In this document: positions 1 through 7,054 of the stretch, piece after piece
Position numbering within the stretch: the first letter of the stretch is position 1
Layout: each line of letters opens with the position of its first letter
From: Lachnospiraceae bacterium UBA3785
GTDB taxonomy: Bacteria > Bacillota > Clostridia > Lachnospirales > Lachnospiraceae
Assembly (NCBI GenBank): GCA_002369495.1
Contig: DFFD01000062.1
Location: 1-13,135, forward strand
Length of the DNA: 13,135 nucleotides
Direction: 5' to 3'
Notes under the pieces: model-generated
The model's database searches: none
Told to the model about the DNA's origin: nothing
What the model saw: only the letters and a program-made list of their open reading frames with translations
Made by a program: the position numbers and the translations under genes

Positions 1-828
1 GCTGTAGGTGAGGTACCAGGTGTCATCGATGCAGAAGAGATCCGGGCACTCGCACATGTAATGCGAAAGCGGCGCGTAAATCGGGCCGATAAACTCCCAG
101 TTCTTGAGGTCGGTGGACACATACTTGACCACCACGCCGCCCAGCGTGTTCTCGTTGGCGGCGATCAGCAGCCAGTAGCACTGGTCCTTCTCCACCCAGA
201 AAACTTCAGGATCGCGGAAATCATCCTTGGAGTAGCCTTCCGGCGCGTAGAAGAGGACGTCCGGATCCTTGGTCCAGTTTTCGCGGTCCGTGCTTGAGGC
301 GTGCATCACGCACTCCTTGCCTTTTCCGCCGTTGCCCGTGTCGTTGTGGCCGGTGTAGAAGAGATGATAGAGTCCGTTGTTGTCCTGCATGACGCAGCCG
401 GTTCCGAGCGCCGGGTCGGGCTCGGACATCAGGCCGTAGTTGAGCGCCATGCCGTGATCCGTGTAACCGGAGAAATCAGCCGTGCTGTATTTGTAAATCG
501 GGTGATAGCCCTGGCCGTTGTGGCCGGTATCATAGAGATAGTACAGCTCCAGTTCGCCGTCCTCGTTCACGAACGGCATGACGTCGCCGACATAGGCTCC
601 TTCCGGCGCGGGATAGAGATTGTATTCCACCGCCTCGTAAGGCTCGTCCGGAAATGCCTGGAAAGCTTCCTCCTCCGTATTCTCCGCCGGGACCGTCTCT
701 GTGCTCTCGACTGCCGGAACCGTCGATTCCGGCGTTGACTCGGCCGGGGCCGGCTGGCTCCCGCCGCAGGCGGACATCAGCATGGAGAGACTCAGGATCA
801 GCGGAAACCAGTACTTCTTATTGCGCAT
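1..828 (-). CDS. GH32-like beta-propeller lipoprotein (3' end cut by window edge)
   Basis: The reverse strand gives 276 residues with no stop before the left edge. It begins with a signal peptide (MRNKKYW, hydrophobic to about residue 18) and a lipobox ending MSAC, so Cys21 is the likely lipid-anchored residue. A Pro/Ser/Thr/Glu-rich linker follows (22-55). From about residue 65 the protein resembles the five-bladed propeller of glycoside hydrolase family 32: a GD-V-MPF strand at 81-86, DFRDPEVFW at 203-211 (the RDP motif, Asp206 as transition-state stabiliser) and ECPDLF at 260-265 (Glu260 as candidate acid/base). The classical WMNDPNG nucleophile motif is replaced by VGDVMPF, with Asp82 as candidate nucleophile, so a fructan or sucrose substrate should not be assumed. 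ATG at 828 is supported by AAAGGAG at 836-842, 7 nt away. The gene lies 58 bp after the giant array gene with no terminator between, so the two are probably co-transcribed. A related propeller family such as GH43 is possible, but ECPDLF favours GH32. Confidence 0.8.
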   Translation of the reverse strand, partial: MRNKKYWFPLILSLSMLMSACGGSQPAPAESTPESTVPAVESTETVPAENTEEEAFQAFPDEPYEAVEYNLYPAPEGAYVGDVMPFVNEDGELELYYLYDTGHNGQGYHPIYKYSTADFSGYTDHGMALNYGLMSEPDPALGTGCVMQDNNGLYHLFYTGHNDTGNGGKGKECVMHASSTDRENWTKDPDVLFYAPEGYSKDDFRDPEVFWVEKDQCYWLLIAANENTLGGVVVKYVSTDLKNWEFIGPIYAPLSHYMCECPDLFCIDDTWYLTYS

Positions 829-886
829 CTTTGAACTCCTTTCTGCTTTCAGTGATTCGGCTGCCGTATTTCAGGGATGCCGCTAA

Positions 887-3800
887 TCAGAAATAATAGA
901 TCGTGTCCGTAACCAGGTTGATGTCGCCGGCTTTTTCGACCTTCACATCCTCCAGGATAATGCTGTTCGGCGCGCTGCAGTTGCCGAGGGACAGCTGAAT
1001 CGCGAGCTTCGTGTCCTCCTTCACATAGGCGGAATACTCGACAAACTGTCCGTAAGGCTTCGAGATCAGGCCGAAGATCGCTCCCAGGCCCTTCTCCACA
1101 TCGCCGTTGTTGTAGCAGACTTCAAACGGAGCCGGGATGATGGACTTCACGTTCATGCTGACGCGGTACTTCTGCTGCGGATCAAGCACAACGCCGGTGT
1201 TGACGAACAGCTTGTTCTTCCAGGCTTCCTTGCCTTCCGCAGGCGTCCTGATAAGCCGGACCGTGTCCTTGTCAGGCGTCTTCTCAAGGCTGGTATTATA
1301 GCCTTCCTGCGCCACAAGCTCGGACGTGTAGTTGATCACCGGTCTCCTGTCGTGCCTGAAAATGATCTCCTCGATCGCAAGGCCGCTGATCGTGTAGGTA
1401 TTTCCTTCCTGGCCGTTGGTCTCGCCGAAGCGGAGCTGCAGCGTGAGTTCTCCTTTGGCCGCGCCCGGCATGATATCGAAGGAGAATGTATTTCTTCCCG
1501 GAGCCAGCGTGCGCTCGTAGATTCCGCCGTAGTCCAGCTCCTTCGCGCCGTCGTAGAAGATCTCGAACTTGTTCTGCGGGGCCGCGGCGTCAACATTGAT
1601 GGTGACCCGGTAGCCCTTGCCCGCGGCCGGGTAGAAACCAGTGCGGACATTGACCTTTGCGTTCCAGGTATGGCGCTCCGCCGGAGCCCTGGAGATGCCG
1701 AAGGTCGCGTAGCCGTTGTTCTTCACAAGCGTCGTATTGTAACCCTCATCCGAACCCTTGCTGATGTAGCCGACGCTGTTGTAGCGGAAATCCGGGATCA
1801 GGTTGACGATGTTATGTACGCTGATCTCTTCCACCTTGACGCCGCTGACAGTGAAGTTCGTCCTGCCGGATGCATTTCCGAGACCGAACTGAATGATCAG
1901 TTCCGCGTCTCTTCCCGGCGTCACATTGTACGTCACGGTCTGTTTGCCGGACGAAGCGGTCAGGCCGTACAGAGCGCCGAGCTCCTTCTCGACCTCAACA
2001 TTGTTGTAGCAGATCTCGTAGTCTGTCGGAGCGGTTGCCTGCACATCGACGCTGACGCGGTAGGACTTTCCGGCTTTCAGTTTCGCGCCGGTCTCCGCGA
2101 AGAGTTTGACCTTCCAGGCTTCACGGCCCGAGGCGGGAACTTTCGTGATTGCCAGAGTCGCGGAAGAAGCGTTGTTGCTGAGGCCCGCCGCGTAATCCTC
2201 GTGCGCCCAGAAATTGATCGGGACATGCGCTCCGACGGAACCGGTCGGATCGATGATCTCATCGACCTTGACATTGCTCACCTTCACCTTGTTGGGAGCG
2301 CCGCACATGCCGAGCATCAGCTGGATGTTCAGCTCCGCGTCGTTTGCCGGGCTCACGATGTGCTCCACGGTTTTTATTTTCCCGGTGTTCAGTCCGTAGA
2401 ACTCTCCGACAGCCTTCTCTTCCGCGCCGTTGTTGTAGAAGACGTTATAGTCAAATGCCTTGTCCGCCTCCACGTTGTAGCGCACGCGGTAATGCTTTCC
2501 GGCTTTCAGCTTCGCACCGGTCTCCACGAACAGCTTGACCTTCCAGTCGGCCGGGTCGTCCGGCACAGCGCTGACCGTCATGGTCGCGGAGGAATCGTCG
2601 TTTTCAAGTTCGGTGACATATCCGGCGTCTGTCCACGTGTGGACGGGAGCCCACGCGATCAGCTCATCCGTCATGAGATTGTCGCCGACCGTCTCCTCAA
2701 GCTCCTCGACCTTGATATTGCTGACCGTCACCAGATTTCCCGCCGCGGCGTTGCCGAGGGAGAACTGGATGACCAGGTCGGCGTCATTTTCCGGTGTCAC
2801 GTCGAAGGTCACGGTTTCGGCATCCCTGGATGCGGTCAGGCCGTATTTCGCGCCGACGCCCTTCTCCTCGCCGCCGTTGTTGTAGCAGATCTCGTAGGGA
2901 AGTTCTTCCTCCGCCTTGACGTCCGCACTGATCCGGTAAGCCTTTCCTGCCGTCAGGGTCACGCCGGTCTCGGCGAAGAGCTTGGTCTTCCAGACTTCAA
3001 GCGAGCCCTCCGGAGCAGCGTCAAAGCGGACCGTCGCGGTATTTTCGTCGCCGCCCAGGACCGCAGCGTAATCTTCATGAGCCCAGAGTTCGAAGGAGTT
3101 CGGGGTGACCGTCTCGATGACTTCCGGAGTCTCCTCGGCATCGATCCATTTCTCCAGAACGACGCTGTTTACGGCAAATGTCTCAGCCGCCGGACCGTTG
3201 CCCAGCTGGAACTGGAGCACCAGGTCGCCCGTTTCCGCATCCTGAGGCGTCTCGAATTCAAAGACCAGGTCCTTTGTCTCGTCCGCCGCGATACTCTGCC
3301 CGTACAGCGCGCCGTAGCCTTTCTCCGCGTCGCCGCTGTTGAAGCAGACTTCAAAATCCATGGCGGCACTCGAGGTGACGTTTGCGGTGACACGGTATTT
3401 CGCTCCGGCATCCGGAGCCTTGTGCGTATTCACAAAGAGTTTGGAACTCCACACGCCGTTGCTCAGGGTCGGGATCTTGCTGATGCTTAACGCCGTTCCG
3501 CTCACCGTCTGCTCGTAGCCCTCGTCGTGGGCTTCGGAGGCGGAGAGGCTGACGCCCTCTGCATTTTCATAGCTGCCCGGAACCGTCTCCGTTGTCTGCG
3601 ACTCCTCTTCCCACTTTTCGAGCGTCAGGCTGTTCACAGTGACGGTGTTGTCCGCCGGGCTGCTGCCGAGCTGCAGCTGCAGCACCAGCTCGCCTCCGTC
3701 GCCTGTAAATTCATACACGTACGAACCGGCCTCCGCCTCGTCGAGATGGAGTCCGTACAGCGCGCCGTAGCCTTTCTCGCCAGCGCCGCTGTTAACGCAG

Positions 3801-6724
3801 ATCTCAAAGTCCAGAGCTTTGGCGGTCGTAACGTTTGCCGTAACCTTATATTTTACGCCGGCCTCCGGATAGACACCGGTGCCGATGAACAGCTTGGATT
3901 TCCAGACGCCGGTATCGGACTCCGGAATGCCGCTGATCACAAGTCCCGTACCCGAGAGCGTCTGCTCGTAGCCCGGATCATGGTTCTCCCACGGATTGAG
4001 GGAAACCGTCACAGCCTTGTAGCCGGCCGGGACCTGGGTCGCCGTCTCGTGCTCGGGGATAAACTTCTCCACCTTCACGCTGTTTACGGTGATGTTGTTC
4101 TCCGCGGGGCTCTTTCCGACCATGAACTGCAGGACAAGCTCTTTTGCGTCCGTGCCGTCCGGCACGTCGAACTCGCAGACATAATCCGCAGCCGCGCCGG
4201 CGCCGATGTTCTGTCCGTACAGGGCTCCGTAGCCTTTCTCCGCGCCGCCGTTGTTATAGCAGATCTCAAAATCAAAAGCTTTATCTGAGGAAACGTTCGC
4301 CGTAACCCTGTATTTCGTTCCGGCTTCCGGCGTCATCCCCGTGTTCACAAACAGCTTGGACTGCCACACGCCGAGGTCCAGCGTGGGAACCGCATTGATG
4401 GTCAGCGTCATGCCGTCGAGCGTCTGGTCATAGCCGTCGTCATGCGCCTCGCCCGCGGACAGGGAAGGCAGGTTCACCGGGTAATAACCGGGCTCGTCTG
4501 CCTCCGGCACGGTCGTGGTGACCGTCGGATAGGCAAAGGAATCCGGCAGGACGGAAGAAGCGTCTCCCGTCTCCACGGCTCCGACCTTAAGATCGCTCAC
4601 CGTGATGACGTTGCCGGACGTATCTTCGGTCTGTCCGAGCTGGAGCCTTAAGATCAGAGCTCCGTCGCTCTCCTCCGGAGAAAATGCAAAGCTCACCGTC
4701 TGCTTCTCCTCTGCCGTGAGAGTCCGGTCATACAGGGCCCCGTAGCTGTTTTCCTTCGCGCCGTCGAAGCAGATCTCGTATTTCGGCTGATCCTTTTCGG
4801 CGGAGATGTCGAAGCTGACGTTGTATTTTTTGCCGGCTTCCGGAACGACACCGGTGTTGATGTACAGTTTGGAGTTCCAGAGATCCCTTCCTTCTTCCGG
4901 AGCGGTCTCGATGGTGAGAGACGCGGAGTCATCCTCGGCGGAAACGCTCTGGGTGTAGCCGTCCGCGTGCTGCTCGTACACGTTGACGCCGGAGAGGTAG
5001 GAGAAGCTCTCCGGGAGGACGCTCTCATACCGGATATCCTTCGGCTTCGCCGTCCCGGTATCGTAGGAGAAGCTTCCCGGCAGGACATTCTGGTACGCGA
5101 GCTGGACCGACTCGACGCGGAGATTCCTGAACGTAAATGTATTGCCCGCCGCGGAATCCGTCTTGCCGAGCTGCAGGCGCAGCTTCAGCGGACCGCGGTC
5201 CGCACTCGGAGAGACGAGCATCGAGACATGATCGGTGCCGCCCGCCGTCAGGCTGCGCCCGTAGAGCGCGCCGTAGGCATTTTCATCATTGCCGTCGAAG
5301 CAGACTTCATATTCGGCCTGATTGCCGGCGGAATAAAGATCAAATCCGATCCGATAGGTCCTGCCGGGCTTCAGGCTCACGCCGGTCTCAGCGAGAAGCT
5401 TCGCCTTCCAGACGCCGCGGTCGCCCGCGTTGGCCGGTGCCTGGCTGATCCGCATGGTCGCGGACATTGCGCTCTCCTCGAGGCTCACGACATAGCCGTC
5501 GTCATGCTGCTCGTAAACGGTATCCGTTCCGCTGTAGGAAATGCCTCCGAACGGAGCTCCCGTATAGCCCACCGGGATCAGCTCATCGATGACCTCTCCG
5601 GTATCGAACGCCGCATCCAGCGCAAAATTCTCAGGAAGCACGCTGGTATAGTGGTCCTTGATGAGCTCAACGTTCACATTACCGACGATGACGATGCAGT
5701 CCTCGGGCGCCAGGCCCAGAGAGAACTGCAGGACCAGCTCGTCGCCGTTGCCGCTGCCGGTGATCACAGCCTCGCATTTCTTCACTTCGTTCGCCGCAAG
5801 CTCCTGGCCGTAAAGGGCTCCGTAGCCTTTCTCCTCGTCCCCGTTGTTGAACAGGACCTCGAACGGCAGATCTTCCGTGCACATGATATCGGCGGTGACG
5901 CGGTAGTGAGTCCCCGCCTCCGGGATCATGCCGGTCCTGACGTAAAGCCTGGACTGCCACACGCCCGCATCCCACGGGGAAGCGATATAGTAAACATCGA
6001 CCGTGTCGTCACTGCGCGCAAGGATCGTAGCGTATCCCTGATCGTGCTTCTCGTAGACGATCGATTCTCTCTCGAAATTGATCGGATCGGTAAGGGCGTT
6101 CTCATACTCCACATCATCCGCATATTCCTTCACCTCGATCTCCGTAAAATCGATCGTAAACGGCGAAAGCATGCCGAGCTGCAGATCGAGATAACTCGTG
6201 CCGCCTGAGGCGATCAGGATGCCGGTAATCTCGTTCTCGCCCTCGTGAATCTGAAACTCCTGGAAATCCCCGAACTTGACGGTTCCGGAAACATTCGAAC
6301 GGAAGCGATAGGTCACGAAATAATCACGGCCTGCAACCGTCGGATAATTGCATTCCAGCTTGACGTGCCAGGACTCGCCGTCGGTCTTCGTGGCGATGAA
6401 GCGGTACACGCCGTCGACAGCCTCTCCGCTTCCTTCGACATCCGTGCCCTCAAATTTGGCCCGGAACATACTTCCGTCCACCCTGACCGGGTCGCTGCTT
6501 ACCGGTTCCGTGCTCATTTCCTCCGGGAAATCCACGAACGGACGCTCAAACGTCGGCTCTTCCAGCACGGTCTCCTCCGCCTGATCCGGCGCTGCCGCCT
6601 CCGGAGCGGATGCCTGAGCGGATTCCGAAGCCGCTTCAGGTGCTCTTGTCACAGACTGACCGCAGCCTGAAGCTAAGAGCGCCGCAATGAGAACGAATGT
6701 GACCATGAATCTCGTGTGCTTCAT
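887..6724 (-). CDS. Giant lipoprotein of twelve tandem CBM4/9-like modules
   Basis: This 1945-residue protein has a signal peptide (residues 1-20), a lipobox LASGC with Cys21, and an Ala/Glu/Pro-rich linker to about residue 85. The rest is tandem beta-sandwich modules of about 130 residues. Each has a W-x-x-K-L-F strand, then TG-x-x-x-x-AG-x-x-YRV, an EICYNNG strand, EKGYGALYG, an LVLQFxLG strand and a closing VxVEK strand. The W/KL/AGxxYxV pattern matches the carbohydrate-binding family 4/9/22 fold (Pfam CBM_4_9 type). Module tryptophans are W119 (degenerate first module), W256, W439, W616, W787, W941, W1092, W1245, W1394, W1537, W1687 and W1835. No catalytic domain, LPXTG, SLH or dockerin is visible, so the N-terminal lipid is the only evident anchor. 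Binding of a surface polysaccharide is inferred; the ligand is unknown. The reading frame extends upstream to 6832, but ATG 6724 is chosen because of its signal peptide, its SD, and a promoter whose start point falls near 6829. It is the first gene of the unit containing the GH32-like lipoprotein. Confidence 0.88.
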   Translation of the reverse strand: MKHTRFMVTFVLIAALLASGCGQSVTRAPEAASESAQASAPEAAAPDQAEETVLEEPTFERPFVDFPEEMSTEPVSSDPVRVDGSMFRAKFEGTDVEGSGEAVDGVYRFIATKTDGESWHVKLECNYPTVAGRDYFVTYRFRSNVSGTVKFGDFQEFQIHEGENEITGILIASGGTSYLDLQLGMLSPFTIDFTEIEVKEYADDVEYENALTDPINFERESIVYEKHDQGYATILARSDDTVDVYYIASPWDAGVWQSRLYVRTGMIPEAGTHYRVTADIMCTEDLPFEVLFNNGDEEKGYGALYGQELAANEVKKCEAVITGSGNGDELVLQFSLGLAPEDCIVIVGNVNVELIKDHYTSVLPENFALDAAFDTGEVIDELIPVGYTGAPFGGISYSGTDTVYEQHDDGYVVSLEESAMSATMRISQAPANAGDRGVWKAKLLAETGVSLKPGRTYRIGFDLYSAGNQAEYEVCFDGNDENAYGALYGRSLTAGGTDHVSMLVSPSADRGPLKLRLQLGKTDSAAGNTFTFRNLRVESVQLAYQNVLPGSFSYDTGTAKPKDIRYESVLPESFSYLSGVNVYEQHADGYTQSVSAEDDSASLTIETAPEEGRDLWNSKLYINTGVVPEAGKKYNVSFDISAEKDQPKYEICFDGAKENSYGALYDRTLTAEEKQTVSFAFSPEESDGALILRLQLGQTEDTSGNVITVSDLKVGAVETGDASSVLPDSFAYPTVTTTVPEADEPGYYPVNLPSLSAGEAHDDGYDQTLDGMTLTINAVPTLDLGVWQSKLFVNTGMTPEAGTKYRVTANVSSDKAFDFEICYNNGGAEKGYGALYGQNIGAGAAADYVCEFDVPDGTDAKELVLQFMVGKSPAENNITVNSVKVEKFIPEHETATQVPAGYKAVTVSLNPWENHDPGYEQTLSGTGLVISGIPESDTGVWKSKLFIGTGVYPEAGVKYKVTANVTTAKALDFEICVNSGAGEKGYGALYGLHLDEAEAGSYVYEFTGDGGELVLQLQLGSSPADNTVTVNSLTLEKWEEESQTTETVPGSYENAEGVSLSASEAHDEGYEQTVSGTALSISKIPTLSNGVWSSKLFVNTHKAPDAGAKYRVTANVTSSAAMDFEVCFNSGDAEKGYGALYGQSIAADETKDLVFEFETPQDAETGDLVLQFQLGNGPAAETFAVNSVVLEKWIDAEETPEVIETVTPNSFELWAHEDYAAVLGGDENTATVRFDAAPEGSLEVWKTKLFAETGVTLTAGKAYRISADVKAEEELPYEICYNNGGEEKGVGAKYGLTASRDAETVTFDVTPENDADLVIQFSLGNAAAGNLVTVSNIKVEELEETVGDNLMTDELIAWAPVHTWTDAGYVTELENDDSSATMTVSAVPDDPADWKVKLFVETGAKLKAGKHYRVRYNVEADKAFDYNVFYNNGAEEKAVGEFYGLNTGKIKTVEHIVSPANDAELNIQLMLGMCGAPNKVKVSNVKVDEIIDPTGSVGAHVPINFWAHEDYAAGLSNNASSATLAITKVPASGREAWKVKLFAETGAKLKAGKSYRVSVDVQATAPTDYEICYNNVEVEKELGALYGLTASSGKQTVTYNVTPGRDAELIIQFGLGNASGRTNFTVSGVKVEEISVHNIVNLIPDFRYNSVGYISKGSDEGYNTTLVKNNGYATFGISRAPAERHTWNAKVNVRTGFYPAAGKGYRVTINVDAAAPQNKFEIFYDGAKELDYGGIYERTLAPGRNTFSFDIMPGAAKGELTLQLRFGETNGQEGNTYTISGLAIEEIIFRHDRRPVINYTSELVAQEGYNTSLEKTPDKDTVRLIRTPAEGKEAWKNKLFVNTGVVLDPQQKYRVSMNVKSIIPAPFEVCYNNGDVEKGLGAIFGLISKPYGQFVEYSAYVKEDTKLAIQLSLGNCSAPNSIILEDVKVEKAGDINLVTDTIYYF
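929..6463 (-). repeat. Twelve-module tandem protein repeat in two classes
   Basis: Approximate module limits in residues of the 6724-start protein: M0 88-200 (degenerate), M1 222-356, M2 403-541, M3 582-717, M4 756-889, M5 911-1039, M6 1061-1194, M7 1212-1342, M8 1358-1490, M9 1505-1634, M10 1652-1788, M11 1799-1932. Class A (M1, M4-M9, M11) carries NNG or a variant (NSG in M5 and M6) followed by EKGYGALYG or a close variant. Class B (M2, M3, M10) carries FDG-x-x-E-x-x-YGALY-x-R-x-L and a longer L-x-LQLG-x-T-x-x-x-GN strand pair. Most modules open with a (V/A)xExHDxGY or WAHEDYA motif. The spacing between module tryptophans falls from 183 near the N-terminus to 143-150 near the C-terminus, mainly because the linkers shorten. 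Modules M4-M6 are the most alike, suggesting recent duplication. Confidence 0.88.
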
Positions 6725-6730
6725 TCCGAT

Positions 6731-6738
6731 TCCTCCCT
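6731..6738 (-). promoter_or_regulatory. Ribosome binding site fixing the array lipoprotein start
   Basis: Reading leftward, AGGGAGGA lies 6 nt before the ATG at 6724, just ahead of MKHTRFMVTF, a normal positively charged signal-peptide start. This rules out the longer start at 6832, which would add 36 residues without signal-peptide character and would lie at or upstream of the predicted transcription start. Confidence 0.8.
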
Positions 6739-6805
6739 TTTTCTGCCGGCAGGCCCTTTCATCGGAGATTATTTTTTCTTCCGATGCCGGGGCTCCGCCG
6801 AGCAA

Positions 6806-6825
6806 ATGTGCATATTGTAAACTAT
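6806..6825. promoter_or_regulatory. Candidate second operator, degenerate
   Basis: ATGTGCATATTGTAAACTAT resembles the perfect palindrome at 6955-6975 with one base removed and a weakened left arm; the TGTAAAC half-site (6816-6822) is intact and in the same orientation. A separate 6 bp inverted repeat, ATGTGC (6806-6811) and GCACAT (6827-6832), frames it. It lies from about +4 to +24 of the predicted array-gene transcript, where a bound repressor would block transcription. Assignment to the neighbouring LacI protein is inference. Confidence 0.4.
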
Positions 6826-6835
6826 CGCACATATC

Positions 6836-6864
6836 ATTATAGAACCGGATATACGCTTTGTCAA
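6836..6864 (-). promoter_or_regulatory. Sigma-A promoter of the array lipoprotein unit
   Basis: Read leftward, TTGACA (6864-6859), a 17 bp spacer and TATAAT (6841-6836) match the consensus exactly. Transcription would start near 6829, giving a leader of about 105 nt before the ATG at 6724. A run of seven A on this strand (6887-6893) lies about 25 bp upstream of the -35 element and could act as a modest UP element. Such a strong promoter would need repression to be silent, fitting the divergent LacI gene and nearby palindromes. Confidence 0.85.
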
Positions 6865-6954
6865 TTCTTACATGCTTATCTGACGGTTTTTTTCGTTCAG
6901 GTGCGGCCGCCTTTATCTATTTTTAACTATACAGGCATGCGGTCATCATTTGTT

Positions 6955-6975
6955 ATGTTTACATTTTGTAAACAT
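6955..6975. promoter_or_regulatory. Perfect 9+9 bp palindrome, candidate LacI-family operator
   Basis: ATGTTTACA (6955-6963) and TGTAAACAT (6967-6975) are exact reverse complements around a TTT centre. The last base touches the -35 element of the lacI-family promoter, so binding would repress that gene. The half-sites face the other way from the usual LacI-family TGTAAAC/GTTTACA arrangement and the spacer is odd, so binding by the adjacent regulator is likely from position but not certain from form. The centre is about 149 bp from the degenerate site at 6806-6825, which would permit looping. Confidence 0.65.
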
Positions 6976-7003
6976 TGCTTTTTGCACTCAGCCGTGCTAT
7001 AAT
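6975..7003 (+). promoter_or_regulatory. Extended -10 promoter of the LacI-family gene
   Basis: A consensus TATAAT (6998-7003) is preceded by TGC, an extended -10 element. Seventeen bp upstream is a weak -35, TTGCTT (6975-6980). Transcription would begin near 7010, leaving a leader of about 45 nt with an SD AGGGAG at 7038-7043, 11 nt before the ATG. The palindrome at 6955-6975 overlaps the -35, suggesting autoregulation. Confidence 0.75.
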
Positions 7004-7054
7004 GGCTCAATCACGCACATGACCAATACTTAAAAGCAGGGAGAAAGACAATAT

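Noticed and set aside
1352..3490. A 712-codon plus-strand frame, with further ones at 3527-4288 and 4967-6208
   Set aside because: These are register-matched shadows of the array gene. Their repeated motifs simply mirror the module repeats.
887..6724. CRISPR-like or satellite DNA repeat
   Set aside because: The DNA repetition follows codon-level similarity of diverged protein modules of about 143-183 residues, not short identical repeats with unique spacers.
6725..6832. Longer start of the array lipoprotein at 6832
   Set aside because: It would lie at or before the predicted transcription start and add 36 residues without a signal sequence. ATG 6724 has an SD and a clean lipoprotein signal peptide.
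6725..7054. CcpA cre site in the divergent region
   Set aside because: No match to the TGWNANCGNTNWCA pattern was seen. The palindrome found lacks the CG centre.
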